The notes below the pieces were generated by a model. The model was not told the origin of the DNA and did not search any database. It saw only the letters and a program-made list of their open reading frames with translations. This document shows positions 17,284 to 27,762 of a stretch of DNA of 64,000 nt, piece after piece; the first letter of the stretch is position 1, and each line of letters starts with the position of its first letter. Source of the DNA: Psychrobacter sp. 4Bb (GTDB lineage Bacteria; Pseudomonadota; Gammaproteobacteria; Pseudomonadales; Moraxellaceae); assembly GCF_002836735.1 (NCBI RefSeq), contig NZ_PJAS01000051.1:186001-250000 (forward strand), read 5' to 3'. Position numbers and translations under genes: made by a program.

Positions 17284-18384
17284 ATGCAAGAATTTCAGAC
17301 CAATAAAGCAAACCTAACTCAAGCTCGCCTGCAAGAGACGCCTGCACATACCCTAGGCAATGGCGAAGTACGTGTCAAAGTCGACCGCTTTGCCTTTACC
17401 GCCAACAACATTACTTATGCAGTCATGGGTGACCAATTACGCTATTGGCAGTTTTTTCCGCCAAATGGTGACGAGCCTGAAAAATGGGGTATTATTCCAG
17501 TATGGGGTTTTGGCGATGTTGTTGAGTCCAATAGTGATGCACTACCTATCGGTGAGCGCTTATTCGGTTACTTCCCGCCCGCCAATGAGTTAATCATAAC
17601 ACCCAAGCGAGTCACCCAAACCAGTTTACTTGATGATAGTGTCCATCGTGCCGAGCTACCACCCGGTTATAACCTATATCAGCGTGTCAATCATGAACCT
17701 GGTTATGACCGTGCCAATGACGATCAGCGCATGCTGTTGTTCGTATTGCATTTGACCTCATTTTGCTTACATGATCTATTGAAGAGTAATGACTGGTTTG
17801 GTGCAGAGCAAGTGGTGATTATCAGTGCCTCTAGTAAGACCAGTACTGGCTTAGCATACGGCTTGGTTGATGATAAAGACGCACCGCACGTTATTGGCCT
17901 CACATCAAACCGTCATATAGATTTTGTTAAGTCAATTGACGCTTATAACAGTGTGCTTAGCTATGACACGCTTGAGCAGATTGACGCCAGCAAACCAACG
18001 GTCATTGTCGATATGTCGGCCAATACTGACGTGCTTAGTCGTCTACATAGGCACTTAGGCGATAACATGCGTTACACCAGCAATGTTGGCCTCACGCACT
18101 GGGACGAACCACGTCATACCGAAGGTATCATTCAAGCACGTAGCCAGCAGTTTTTTGCGCCCAGTCATGTACAGCAACGTATGAAAGAATGGGGCCCTGA
18201 AGAGTTCAATAAACGCTCTATGCACTACATCATGAATAGCACTGCAAAAACTAGTGCGTGGTTAAAGATTCAGGAGCTTGATGGAGTCAGTGACTTACTA
18301 GAGGTTTATAAAGATATCTGCGAAGGTAAGATAGCCGCTGACGAAGGTTTGGTAGTCGTCATGGGTGACAATGAAAGAAACTAG
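17284..18384 (+). CDS. DUF2855-family protein
   Basis: This 366-residue soluble protein matches the DUF2855 family by its start (EVRVKVDRFAFTANNITYAV) and overall layout. The architecture recalls medium-chain dehydrogenase/reductases: an N-terminal GroES-like part and a middle region (VVIISASSKTSTGLAYGL) where a nucleotide-binding fold would lie, though the canonical glycine pattern is absent. It is the second gene of the TetR-controlled operon, with AAGGA before the ATG. It may act on the product of the flavoprotein. No activity has been assigned from the sequence. Confidence 0.82.
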   Translation: MQEFQTNKANLTQARLQETPAHTLGNGEVRVKVDRFAFTANNITYAVMGDQLRYWQFFPPNGDEPEKWGIIPVWGFGDVVESNSDALPIGERLFGYFPPANELIITPKRVTQTSLLDDSVHRAELPPGYNLYQRVNHEPGYDRANDDQRMLLFVLHLTSFCLHDLLKSNDWFGAEQVVIISASSKTSTGLAYGLVDDKDAPHVIGLTSNRHIDFVKSIDAYNSVLSYDTLEQIDASKPTVIVDMSANTDVLSRLHRHLGDNMRYTSNVGLTHWDEPRHTEGIIQARSQQFFAPSHVQQRMKEWGPEEFNKRSMHYIMNSTAKTSAWLKIQELDGVSDLLEVYKDICEGKIAADEGLVVVMGDNERN

Positions 18385-18442
18385 GCTATAAAAGTCTGAC
18401 TATAAAATTTATCGACTATTTGTCATTAACAAAATAAAAATT

Positions 18443-18483
18443 AAAAAGCAGAGAGCCTATTCAGTAAGCTCTCTGCTTTTTTT
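18443..18483. terminator. Bidirectional terminator after the DUF2855 gene
   Basis: The arms AAAAAGCAGAGAGC and GCTCTCTGCTTTTT pair around an 11-base loop, with A and T runs on both sides. It serves the + operon and the convergent esterase gene. Confidence 0.9.
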
Positions 18484-18559
18484 GTACGTTATACACTGAC
18501 TACAGACAGACACCTTACTCATAACTTTTAAACTTAAAAACTGTAGTTTACATTGCGGT

Positions 18560-19198
18560 CTAGCGTACCCACCCTTCGTCTTTTAGATAATCATGCAACC
18601 CTTCAGCGAACTGTCTATAGCCTGCAGCATTGGCATGAATTTTATCAGACTTTAGAGCCTCATCTGATAGTACAGTGGACCAACCATCAGAATACAGAGG
18701 TATGCCTTCAGCTTCCGCAATATCTTCATACAATGGATTATCACTTGCCTTTCCAAATAATGCACTGGTACTAAGATGCGGCTCAGCGATTAGGACAACA
18801 TCAATATTGTTGGATTGTAAGGTGTCTATAGTCGCGATGATATTAGCCCGCGTCGTATCAGGCGCAATGCGCTGCAATACATCATTACCTCCCACACCCA
18901 GTAAAACCAAATCAGGGTTTTGCTTAGTGATCTCATTCACTCGAGTAAGCACATCTGCAGAAGTATCACCATTGACGCCTGCATTAACGACGTTCCATTT
19001 GCTTAGCTCTGCTAGCACCGTAGGATACGCTGTTTCATCATTTGCGCCGTAACCATAGGTTAGAGAGTCGCCAAGTGCGACCACAGTACTACCAGCGGGT
19101 AAGGCCGTCTGTGTCGGCTCGCTACCACAGCCAGTCACACTGATAGTTGCTGACAACCCTATACCTGCCAGCATGAAGAACCTTCCACGTAGCTTCAC
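18560..19198 (-). CDS. SGNH/GDSL esterase lipoprotein, TesA-like
   Basis: This is a serine hydrolase of the SGNH family similar to TesA arylesterase/lysophospholipase. Block I is GDSLTYG with the nucleophile at S45, block III is GGNDV, and block V is DKIHANAAG with the catalytic Asp and His. The N-terminus ends in the lipobox SVTGC with lipidated C24, so unlike soluble periplasmic TesA it is membrane-anchored. The start codon is GTG, preceded by AGGAGG about 10 bases upstream. It stands alone, convergent with the DUF2855 operon. Likely substrates are short esters or lysophospholipids; this is family knowledge. Confidence 0.9.
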   Translation of the reverse strand: MKLRGRFFMLAGIGLSATISVTGCGSEPTQTALPAGSTVVALGDSLTYGYGANDETAYPTVLAELSKWNVVNAGVNGDTSADVLTRVNEITKQNPDLVLLGVGGNDVLQRIAPDTTRANIIATIDTLQSNNIDVVLIAEPHLSTSALFGKASDNPLYEDIAEAEGIPLYSDGWSTVLSDEALKSDKIHANAAGYRQFAEGLHDYLKDEGWVR

Positions 19199-19419
19199 GT
19201 CTTCTCTCCTCCTGTTTCTATTGAGTTAAACTTATTGGAATTAGGTTCAAGTTTTTAAAAATCTATTATTTAACTCTTGTTGTATATTGCTCAGTAACCG
19301 TTGTATAGTCCATACAGGAGATAGACTACCTGTTGGGCGCAGTACAAGTGCTACTCTACTTAGCATAGACAGTGTATTCATCATAAAGTATAACTTTACC
19401 AAGGATACGTGAGGTATTT

Positions 19420-21771
19420 ATGAATAAAACAGCATCTCAAAGTCAGTCTAAGGATGGAAACCCAGACAAAGAAAAAACTGCAAATCAAAATCAGAGTCAA
19501 TCCATCAAAGTGCCCAATGACAATACTAAAAGTCCCGCGTCCACACCGACCGAAGATACCTTAACAAAAGACACTTCAGAAAAACCTGAGCAAAAATCAC
19601 AAAGTTTCGATGAATTGCAGATCAGTAAGGGTAAGTATCGCCCAGTGGCACAAGCTGTTGGCCATTGGCTTGATAACATCAACATGGATGCCCTCAATTA
19701 TCTAAACGAACAAGCAGAAAATATCTTTTACCGTAAAGGCGTCACCTTTACCGTCTATAGCGATGCCAAAAACATCGAGCGTATGATTCCGTTTGATATC
19801 ATTCCACGCATTATTGCAGCGAGCGAATGGAAACAAATAGAAGCAGGCTGTAAACAGCGTATCACCGCTCTCAATGCATTCTTACATGATATCTACCATG
19901 ACCAAGCCATCATGAAAGCGGATATTGTCCCTGCCAGCTACGTCTATGCCAGTGGCTGCTATGAGCCGTGGATGATGGGTATTGAGCTCGACAAACCTAT
20001 CTATTCGCATATTAGCGGTATTGATTTGATTCGAGACGAGACAGGTAGGTTTTGTGTGTTAGAGGATAACTTGCGTACCCCATCAGGCGTCTCATATATG
20101 CTTGAGAGTCGCAATATATCAGAAACGCTCTTGGCTGATATATTTACTGAAACGCCTATTATGGGTATTAGTGATTACCCTAGCCGTCTTAAAGCCTGTC
20201 TAGCCAGCTCAACATCCAAATATGATCCACAAGTCGTCATTCTAACGCCAGGTCGTTTTAACAGTGCCTATTATGAGCATGCTTTCTTAGCGCATGAGAT
20301 GAATGTACCACTTGTCCATGGTTATGATTTGGTCGTTGAGGACAGCAAAGTCTATATGCAAGGCATTCGCGGCAAGGTACAAGTCGATGTGATCTACCGC
20401 CGCATTGATGATCCCTATATTGACCCGTTAGCCTTTAAATCTGACTCCATATTGGGTGTATCAGGGCTAATGAGTGCTTATCGCGCTGGCAACGTGGTAA
20501 TTGTTAACGCCCCAGGTACGGGTGTGGCCGATGATAAGAGTTTATATCCTTTTGTGCCAGATATGATCAAATTCTACTTAAATGAAGAGCCTATCCTACC
20601 TAATATCGAGACATACCAGTGCCGTAAGCCCGACGATCTCAAATATGTACTCGATAATCTAGACAAGCTGGTGGTAAAAGAAACGCAGGGCTCAGGCGGC
20701 TACGGGATGCTTATTGGTCCAACATCAACCAAAAAAGAAGTCGAAGAATATCGCCTGCGTCTGCTTGAAAACCCAGCCGGCTTTATTGCCCAGCCGACTA
20801 TCTCACTATCTACCAACCCTACTGCCGTAAGCGACGGTATCGCACCGCGTCATATTGACCTGCGCCCCTTTATCCTCAGTCATGGTGATGGCACAGTAGA
20901 TATTGTACCCGGTGGTCTGACACGAGTGGCCATGGTTGAAGGCTCTTTGGTCGTCAATTCATCACAAGGCGGCGGCATCAAAGACACTTGGATTATTGAT
21001 GACAGTGATTTAGACAGCCAGCAAACCGACAAGTGCTCGCCTTTATCATCAATAGGTGTCAATGCTTCAGGGCACGCAAACTACTATGATCGCGTCCAAC
21101 CCTTAGAAACAGGTTACGAGAGTTTAGATGATGCGCCCATGATACTGCTACTCTCTACCGCCAGTCACTTAATATGGCTAGGCCGATATAGTGAGCGTCT
21201 GTATTACTACGACGATGTTATGAAACAACTCATCAAAGGCGATCTTAAAAAATCACAGATTAGGCATTTAATCAGTCACTTAGGGTTTGCCGTTGATGGT
21301 GAAGTGTCACTGACCACCATGAAGGCACAAATGATGGCTGATTTGGAACAAAACATCATACCCAATATCGTGCAATCGATTGAGGATAATGTCCAAGAGG
21401 CCAAAGGTGTTATTGGTAAAGATACTGCTGAATTATACAACTTGATCAAGCGTTTATCGAGTGCTGGCACGTATCGAGCGGCGACTTTGCAGCTACACGC
21501 GTGTAACGCTGCGATGAAACAAGAAAATCCGACAGTGACTTGTTTTTGGCAATTAGGGCGTCACTTTGAGCAGCTTGAGCGTGCCGTCTTGTTGGGAGAG
21601 GATTCAACAGAGATCAGTTTTGAATTCAGACATTGGATTAATGAATTGCCGGAAAATACGCGCTGGCGTGAACTTATCCGCTTGACCAATCAGATGATTA
21701 GGTCAAAGAAATTTAGTGATTTTGCGCTGATTAGCAAGGAATTCAATCTCATATTGCGTCAAGGTGTATAG
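19420..21771 (+). CDS. Circularly permuted ATP-grasp/alpha-E fusion protein of the Anbu cluster
   Basis: The 783-residue protein joins two families usually encoded side by side. After a disordered, Gln/Ser/Lys-rich N-terminal tail (1-70), residues of about 80-560 form a circularly permuted type-2 ATP-grasp domain (DUF404/DUF407; VLEDNLRTPSGVSYM, VVKETQGSGGYGMLIGP), and about 575-783 form an alpha-E domain (DUF403; LSTASHLIWLGRYSERLYY). ATP-grasp proteins of this kind are thought to form peptide or amide bonds. The gene heads a set with a transglutaminase-like protein and the proteasome-like Anbu, a conserved bacterial cluster. GAGG precedes the ATG. The joint substrate is unknown. Confidence 0.9.
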   Translation: MNKTASQSQSKDGNPDKEKTANQNQSQSIKVPNDNTKSPASTPTEDTLTKDTSEKPEQKSQSFDELQISKGKYRPVAQAVGHWLDNINMDALNYLNEQAENIFYRKGVTFTVYSDAKNIERMIPFDIIPRIIAASEWKQIEAGCKQRITALNAFLHDIYHDQAIMKADIVPASYVYASGCYEPWMMGIELDKPIYSHISGIDLIRDETGRFCVLEDNLRTPSGVSYMLESRNISETLLADIFTETPIMGISDYPSRLKACLASSTSKYDPQVVILTPGRFNSAYYEHAFLAHEMNVPLVHGYDLVVEDSKVYMQGIRGKVQVDVIYRRIDDPYIDPLAFKSDSILGVSGLMSAYRAGNVVIVNAPGTGVADDKSLYPFVPDMIKFYLNEEPILPNIETYQCRKPDDLKYVLDNLDKLVVKETQGSGGYGMLIGPTSTKKEVEEYRLRLLENPAGFIAQPTISLSTNPTAVSDGIAPRHIDLRPFILSHGDGTVDIVPGGLTRVAMVEGSLVVNSSQGGGIKDTWIIDDSDLDSQQTDKCSPLSSIGVNASGHANYYDRVQPLETGYESLDDAPMILLLSTASHLIWLGRYSERLYYYDDVMKQLIKGDLKKSQIRHLISHLGFAVDGEVSLTTMKAQMMADLEQNIIPNIVQSIEDNVQEAKGVIGKDTAELYNLIKRLSSAGTYRAATLQLHACNAAMKQENPTVTCFWQLGRHFEQLERAVLLGEDSTEISFEFRHWINELPENTRWRELIRLTNQMIRSKKFSDFALISKEFNLILRQGV

Positions 21772-21857
21772 AAGGTGTCTAGCCAAAAACCAATAACAAC
21801 AGCTTATGAGACATATGGAATAAACAGAAAATAGAAAGACGCTATAAGGAAAATGCC

Positions 21858-22643
21858 ATGAAACTTCAAATCAGTCATCAAACCAACTATTATTACGATG
21901 AGCTGGCGCAGCGCAGTGTACAGTATATACGCATGACCCCCATGCAAATGCCGCACCAAACCATTCATAAATGGGATGTCATGCTCCCTAAAGTGGCGAC
22001 CAATCAAAAGGACGGCTTTGGTAATGCATGGCTCACGCTCAGTCGTAACGAAGCACATAACAACTTACAAATGCAGGCGTCGGGTATTGTTGAGATCAAT
22101 ACCGAAACCGAACGACTAGAAGATATGGATCATGTCCCCTACCTATTATTTACCGTACAAACCCCGTTGACCAAATGCTCACAAGAGATGCGAGAATTTG
22201 CAGCGCCATATCTAAAAACCCCTACTCATGACAGCTTAAAGGCAATGGCAAATGCCCTTATTGTGAAAATGCCTTTTGTTAAAGACGTCACGCATGTGGG
22301 CACGACCGCTGCTGAGGCGTTTGCGACAAGTGCTGGGGTGTGCCAAGACCATACGCATGTATTTTTAAGTATATTGCGCGATCAACAGATTCCAGCGCGT
22401 TATGTGTCTGGTTATCTATATGACGACACCGAAAATCACATGGCCAGTCACGCATGGGCTGAGGTTTGGTTAGATGGTTACTGGTATACTTTTGATATCT
22501 CAAATCAGGCATTTACTCCAAGCTCACATGTGTATGTGGCTATTGGGCGAGATTATCTAGATACCGCGCCTGTTCGCGGCGTGCGTATGGGCGGCGGTTA
22601 CGAAAATCTTTACAGTTTGGTATTAGTCAAAAAGCTATCATAG
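21858..22643 (+). CDS. Transglutaminase-like protein of the Anbu cluster
   Basis: The 261-residue protein has the bacterial transglutaminase N-terminal region (KLQISHQTNYYYDELAQ) and a papain-like core with the triad C162 (AGVCQDHTH), H198 (SHAWAEVW) and D213 (TFDISN). Such proteins may act as transglutaminases, amidases or peptidases. There is no signal peptide, so it is cytosolic. AAGGA lies before the ATG. It is between the ATP-grasp/alpha-E gene and Anbu, with gaps of 86 and 42 bases, so the three are probably one operon. Confidence 0.92.
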   Translation: MKLQISHQTNYYYDELAQRSVQYIRMTPMQMPHQTIHKWDVMLPKVATNQKDGFGNAWLTLSRNEAHNNLQMQASGIVEINTETERLEDMDHVPYLLFTVQTPLTKCSQEMREFAAPYLKTPTHDSLKAMANALIVKMPFVKDVTHVGTTAAEAFATSAGVCQDHTHVFLSILRDQQIPARYVSGYLYDDTENHMASHAWAEVWLDGYWYTFDISNQAFTPSSHVYVAIGRDYLDTAPVRGVRMGGGYENLYSLVLVKKLS

Positions 22644-22685
22644 CGTTTGCTATTTTTTATTACGTTTATTCATCAAGGGTATCTT

Positions 22686-23426
22686 ATGACTTATTGTGCT
22701 GCCATTCGTCTAAAAGACGGTATGGTCTTTGCCAGTGACACGCGCACGAATGCCGGTGTTGATCACATATCGACATTCAGAAAGTTGTATCAATACGGTG
22801 TTGAGGGCGAGCGCTTTATGGTGTTACAGACAGCTGGCAGCTTAGCGACATCGCAGGCAGTGTTCAATAAACTACAAAGCGACATTGACCAGCGTGCTGA
22901 GAGTAACCTTAATACAGTAGCGACGTTGTTTGATGCCGCGCAAATGGTTGGTGAATGTATGCGTGATGTTATGAACCATGCAAAAGCAGTCGCTAACTCT
23001 ACTCGCGATGGTGCATTTACCAGCTCGTTTATGCTTGGTGGTCAAATAAAAGAACAGCCACCTGAGCTATACCTGATTTATCCTGAAGGCAATTGCATCA
23101 AAGCCACTGAAGATACGCCCTTCTTTCAGTTAGGTGAAAGCAAATATGGCAAACCTATTTTGGATCGTTCTGTCAGCTACAACACGGATGTAAGGCACGC
23201 GGCACGTGCGTTGATGCTGTCATTTGATTCCACGATTCACTCAAACCTATCAGTCGGTATGCCGATAGATTTTGTACTTTATAACAATGACAGCCTAGCT
23301 CTGCCAAACGGCCGACGTATTGATGAGCGTGATGAATATTTTAATACCATCCGTCATCAATGGTCAGATGCGTTACGTCGCACGTTAGTTGAATTGCCTA
23401 AATGTCCTGATGGTTATTGGGGATAG
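22686..23426 (+). CDS. Anbu, proteasome-like protease
   Basis: This is the ancestral beta-subunit homologue (Anbu), an N-terminal-nucleophile hydrolase related to HslV and the proteasome. The start was set at 22686 (AAGGG upstream), giving 246 residues that begin MTYCAAIRL, so removal of Met would expose the catalytic Thr. Also visible are ASDTRTNAG, with the conserved aspartate, and FRKLYQYG with the likely catalytic lysine. An in-frame ATG at 22647 would hide the threonine and is rejected. The gene closes the Anbu operon. The physiological substrate of Anbu is not established. Confidence 0.93.
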   Translation: MTYCAAIRLKDGMVFASDTRTNAGVDHISTFRKLYQYGVEGERFMVLQTAGSLATSQAVFNKLQSDIDQRAESNLNTVATLFDAAQMVGECMRDVMNHAKAVANSTRDGAFTSSFMLGGQIKEQPPELYLIYPEGNCIKATEDTPFFQLGESKYGKPILDRSVSYNTDVRHAARALMLSFDSTIHSNLSVGMPIDFVLYNNDSLALPNGRRIDERDEYFNTIRHQWSDALRRTLVELPKCPDGYWG

Positions 23427-23476
23427 TCCTTCCACCTTCGAACCCAATTTGAAGACTTGTCGTCACTTCAATAAAA

Positions 23477-26044
23477 TCATACCGATAAGAAAGGTGCAGT
23501 ACGGCTGTCTTTTGATTGGGCAACGTCATATGGCGTACCTTGTGCGACAATCATCCCGCCCGCATCCCCTGCCCCTGGCCCAATATCAATGATCCAGTCG
23601 CTATTGCTTGCCACCTGCATATCATGTTCAACCATGATGACAGTATTGCCCGCGTCGACAAGACCGTTCAGCTGCGTCATCAGCATAGACACGTCAGCAG
23701 GGTGTAGGCCAGTGGTTGGCTCATCCAATATGTATAGCGTGTCGCCTCGCTGCGTGCGTTGCAGCTCGGTAGCAAGTTTAATACGCTGTGCTTCGCCGCC
23801 TGATAATTCGGTGGCAGGCTGACCCAGACGTAAGTAACCAAGTCCAACTTGTAGCAATGCCTCTAATGCACGCAAAATAGGTGCTTCATCAACAAAAAAC
23901 TCATAAGCCGCTTCAACCGTTAAGTTCAATACTTCAGCGATGTTTTTGTCTCGATAAGTGATTGCTAGTGTTTCCTCATCATAACGTTGACCATGACAAA
24001 CCTGACAAGGTGCATAGACGCTTGGTAAGAATAATAATTCAACACTGACAAACCCTAAACCTTCGCAATTTGGGCAGCGGCCTTTAGTCGTATTAAATGA
24101 GAACCTGCCAGCATCATAGCCTTGCGCTTTTGCTTGCTTGGTCGCTGCAAACAGCTTGCGTACATCGTCAAACAAGCCCGTATAGGTTGCCAAGTTAGAT
24201 CGCGGTGTACGACCAATTGCTTTTTGATTTATATTAATGAGACGACGGACGTGCTCCATGCCAGCGACGATCTCACCGCCAGTTACTGACTCAAGCTCCT
24301 GCTCAAGTAAATCTGCTTCACCAACAGGCGCTTCTGTAACTGTCTTCTGCCCCAACGCTTCACTGACAAGCTCTACCAATGCTTGGCTGACGAGACTTGA
24401 TTTGCCTGAGCCTGAGACCCCTGTGACGCTGGTCATCACCCCAAGCGGAAACTCAACATCTAATCCTGTAATATTATTTCGCTCAATGTTGGCAAGCTTA
24501 AGCCAGGCTGCCGGCTGCCTTGTGTTAGATTTTGACTGTGCGTTAGACGTAGCATTGGCAAATAGATATTGACCAGTATGCGACTGCGTAACTTTACGAA
24601 GTCCATCTACAGGGCCACTATAGACAATCTCGCCACCATGCGTGCCTGCCTTTGGCCCGACATCGACTACCCAGTCGGCATGTCTGATGACACTCACATC
24701 ATGCTCAACGACAAACACCGAATTACCAGTGGTAATCAGCTCATCCAACGCACCTAGCAATGCTTGAGTATCAGCAGGATGAAGACCTGCCGATGGCTCA
24801 TCAAGGACATATACCACGCCAAACAACTGCGAGCGAATCTGGGTTGCCAGCCGTAGTCGCTGTAGCTCACCAGGAGAGAGAGTCGGTGTGGTACGCTCAA
24901 GCGAGAGATAGCCTAACCCTAACCTTGTCAGCGCTTCAACACGAGAGAGAATATCACTGGCGATACGCTGGGCGACGATGGCTTTTTCGCGGTTTGGTGT
25001 GTTATCGCCTACCTTAGTACGAGCGGTTGCTTCTAATTTTTCCGCCATTTCAGTCAGTGTTAACTGTGATAGCTCACCGATATCGAGTCCTGCAAACTTA
25101 ACCGATAGCGATTCTTTCTTTAGTTTCTTGCCATGACATTCAGGGCACTCAGATATCTGCATAAACTGCGAGACGCGTTTTTTGGTACGCGGGCTCTGAG
25201 TGGTAGCAAAAGAGTGCAAAATGAAGTTTTTGGCACTGGTAAAAGTACCCATATAGTTTGGCTTTTCGCCCTTCTCAATCGCATCGCGTGTTTGTTCGAT
25301 GTTGTATTCAGGATAGACAGGTACCGTCGGTGTATCATCTGTAAACAAAATCCAATCACGTGTTTTTTTCGGCAGTGTGTGCCATGGTTTATCGATATCA
25401 TAGCCTAATGTGGTCAATATACGACTGAGGTTTTGTCCTTGCCACGCTGGTGGCCAAGCCGCAATTGCCCGCTCGCGTATACTCTTAGTGTTATCTGGCA
25501 CCAACAGCTCTTCAGTGACCTCAAATACGCGGCCGATACCTGAGCAAGTCGGACAAGCGCCATCTGGCGTATTGGGAGAGAATGCATCGGCATATAGTAT
25601 TCCTTGACCCGCCGGATACTCTCCTGCGCGTGAGTAGAGCATACGCAGACCATTGGATATCGTCGTTACACTACCCACAGATGAGCGCACTGAAGGCGTA
25701 CCCCGCTTCTGCTGCAAAGCAACGGCTGGTGGCAACCCCTCTATAGAATCAACATCTGGCTCATCGACCTGATCAATGAGCCGTCTTGCATAAGGGGATA
25801 CCGAATCAAGATAGCGGCGTTGTGACTCGGCAAACAACGTACCAAATGCTAATGACGACTTTCCTGAGCCTGAGATACCGGTAAAGACCACCAAAGCATT
25901 GCGAGGTAAATCAACATCAACGTTCTTCAAATTGTGTACACGCGCGCCTCTGACCTGAATATTGTCTTGATCAGGGTTATAAAGGGCATTTTTTACTGTG
26001 TTTGTTTTACTTGTTTTTTCTTCTAATTTTTTTGGGTTCGCCAT
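23477..26044 (-). CDS. UvrA-like ABC ATPase (UvrA2/DrrC type)
   Basis: The 855-residue protein is a paralogue of the DNA-damage sensor UvrA. It has two ABC ATPase modules (Walker [10 protein letters not shown] near residue 56 and GVSGSGKSS in the second half; signatures [12 protein letters not shown] and [12 protein letters not shown]) and zinc modules with CPTC, CPEC, CPNC and CQVC pairs. It is about 90 residues shorter than normal UvrA. Such short UvrA2 forms are linked with DNA-binding drug resistance rather than general excision repair; that role is family-based inference. It is a single gene, convergent with the Anbu operon with only 50 bases between and no clear terminator. Confidence 0.92.
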   Translation of the reverse strand: MANPKKLEEKTSKTNTVKNALYNPDQDNIQVRGARVHNLKNVDVDLPRNALVVFTGISGSGKSSLAFGTLFAESQRRYLDSVSPYARRLIDQVDEPDVDSIEGLPPAVALQQKRGTPSVRSSVGSVTTISNGLRMLYSRAGEYPAGQGILYADAFSPNTPDGACPTCSGIGRVFEVTEELLVPDNTKSIRERAIAAWPPAWQGQNLSRILTTLGYDIDKPWHTLPKKTRDWILFTDDTPTVPVYPEYNIEQTRDAIEKGEKPNYMGTFTSAKNFILHSFATTQSPRTKKRVSQFMQISECPECHGKKLKKESLSVKFAGLDIGELSQLTLTEMAEKLEATARTKVGDNTPNREKAIVAQRIASDILSRVEALTRLGLGYLSLERTTPTLSPGELQRLRLATQIRSQLFGVVYVLDEPSAGLHPADTQALLGALDELITTGNSVFVVEHDVSVIRHADWVVDVGPKAGTHGGEIVYSGPVDGLRKVTQSHTGQYLFANATSNAQSKSNTRQPAAWLKLANIERNNITGLDVEFPLGVMTSVTGVSGSGKSSLVSQALVELVSEALGQKTVTEAPVGEADLLEQELESVTGGEIVAGMEHVRRLININQKAIGRTPRSNLATYTGLFDDVRKLFAATKQAKAQGYDAGRFSFNTTKGRCPNCEGLGFVSVELLFLPSVYAPCQVCHGQRYDEETLAITYRDKNIAEVLNLTVEAAYEFFVDEAPILRALEALLQVGLGYLRLGQPATELSGGEAQRIKLATELQRTQRGDTLYILDEPTTGLHPADVSMLMTQLNGLVDAGNTVIMVEHDMQVASNSDWIIDIGPGAGDAGGMIVAQGTPYDVAQSKDSRTAPFLSV

Positions 26045-26186
26045 AGCGTTATTGTTCCTATGAATCGTTGTTTATTCCTAATTAGCAGAAAGGTTAACAC
26101 GTACTTATGCAAGGCTGTGGCTAGGCTTACGTATCAATAGCATAGATAGACAAAACGATAACTCAAGTCATCCAATCATTAATAAT

Positions 26187-26213
26187 AAAAAACCCGCATC
26201 AAGGCGGGTTTTG
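26187..26213 (-). terminator. Intrinsic terminator after the DUF819 gene
   Basis: AAAAAACCCGC pairs with GCGGGTTTT around a 6-base loop. The A run becomes a T run on the minus strand. Confidence 0.85.
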
Positions 26214-26239
26214 TTTAGCAAGAACTGAAAATTTAGACA

Positions 26240-27484
26240 TTAAGACACAACCAAGCGCATCAATTGGGTGCTGATATAACCACCAAATGTCCCTACTGCG
26301 TAACCTAAAATACCCAAGAACACGCCAACAGGCGCTAGCGATGGATGAAAAGCTGTGGCGACAATCGGTGCAGAAGAAGCACCGCCCGTATTGGCATTAG
26401 AGCCAACTGCCAAAAAGAAGAACGGTGCTCGAATGATTCTAGCAACGGCAAATATGATAACGACATGGATGCTCATCCATAGTAAACCGATAAGCAATAG
26501 TCGCCACTGTGAGACGATTCCAGCCAGATTGATTTGCATACCAATCGCGGCGATTAATACAAAGATAAATACCGTGCCGATTTTTGATGCGCCAACATGA
26601 TCTAACCTACGTATCTTAGTAAACGAAAATATAACACCTATTACCGTAATAATTACCACCATCCAAAAGAACGAGCTGGCAAAGCTATATTGAACGGCCC
26701 AACTATAAGGGGCAAAGAAATCTGCAATCTGGCCACCGACAAAGTGCGCCACTCCGACCATCGCAAAGCATAAGCCAAACATCACCATCAAATCATTGAT
26801 AGTGGCTGGGCGGGCATGATCACGCTCATAGCTCTCGACTGCTTTGACGACTTTATCAATACTACTCGTATCAGCTCGCAAAAAGCGGTCTATCTTATCG
26901 CTATGTTTTGCCATTACTAAGATAGCTAACAGCCACAGCGAGGCATTGGTGGTATCGACCAAAATCATCATACCAAACAAATCATCACTGACCCCAAACA
27001 GCTCCTTCATCGCTGCTTGGTTGGCCGCGCCGCCAATCCAACTACCTGCTACAGCAGAAAACCCACGCCATAAAGTATCATCGGTAAACATGGCAGGCGA
27101 TACCCATTTAGCCACGCCTAAACTGATTGGACCACTGATGACGATGGCGATACTGGCAGCAAAAAACATAGCGATCGCTTTCCAGCCTAAGCCCAGTATT
27201 TTAGGCACATCCATGGATAAGGTCATCAATAGCAAACTTGCTGGCAGTAAGTAAGTGGCAGTAAAGCCATATATCTGCGAACCAACACCATCGGCAAACA
27301 CGCCCAAACTGTTTAAAGTGGCTGGTATAAAGCAGCAAAGCACAATACCAGGTAGTACGGCATAAAACCGACGCCAAAACTTACCCGGCAAGCCTTGGGT
27401 ATAAAAAACCAGACCAATAATGGCCATGATAATGCCAAAGGCTAATGGCAAATTATCAATTGCTAAATTTGAGGTGGCAGGCAT
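26240..27484 (-). CDS. DUF819-family membrane protein
   Basis: This is a polytopic inner-membrane protein of 414 residues with about ten hydrophobic segments, matching the DUF819 (YjcL-like) family. The pattern of two inverted halves and glycine-rich helices (SWIGGAANQAAM, NANTGGASSAPIVA) suggests a transporter related to sodium-dependent carriers, but no substrate is known. The ATG at 27484 has GGAG 7 bases upstream; the TTG just before it is rejected. It is a single-gene unit with its own terminator. Confidence 0.85.
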   Translation of the reverse strand: MPATSNLAIDNLPLAFGIIMAIIGLVFYTQGLPGKFWRRFYAVLPGIVLCCFIPATLNSLGVFADGVGSQIYGFTATYLLPASLLLMTLSMDVPKILGLGWKAIAMFFAASIAIVISGPISLGVAKWVSPAMFTDDTLWRGFSAVAGSWIGGAANQAAMKELFGVSDDLFGMMILVDTTNASLWLLAILVMAKHSDKIDRFLRADTSSIDKVVKAVESYERDHARPATINDLMVMFGLCFAMVGVAHFVGGQIADFFAPYSWAVQYSFASSFFWMVVIITVIGVIFSFTKIRRLDHVGASKIGTVFIFVLIAAIGMQINLAGIVSQWRLLLIGLLWMSIHVVIIFAVARIIRAPFFFLAVGSNANTGGASSAPIVATAFHPSLAPVGVFLGILGYAVGTFGGYISTQLMRLVVS

Positions 27485-27670
27485 CAAGGCGCTCCAAGAG
27501 TTACAACGGGCAAAAGTAAATCAGTATAGACAAGGCAAAAAACTCCTGCAAGCAGCCATCAAATATTAGCTAGGATTTGCCGAGTAGTATTTGACAGGAT
27601 AAATGGCAAGGTGACGGCTAGACACGTAACGTCATACGCCCGTTATTGAGCAATATAAAACAGGTAAACG

Positions 27671-27698
27671 CAAAAAAAACCAGATAACAAGTATCTGG
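27671..27698 (-). terminator. Intrinsic terminator of the DEAD-box helicase gene
   Basis: The 7-bp stem CCAGATA/TATCTGG has a 5-base loop, and on the minus strand it is followed by eight T residues. Confidence 0.8.
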
Positions 27699-27762
27699 CC
27701 TTTTTAGTGCTATCTTTAGACGATTAATGAATCAACGATTTTAATCGTCAAATATAGCTGTA

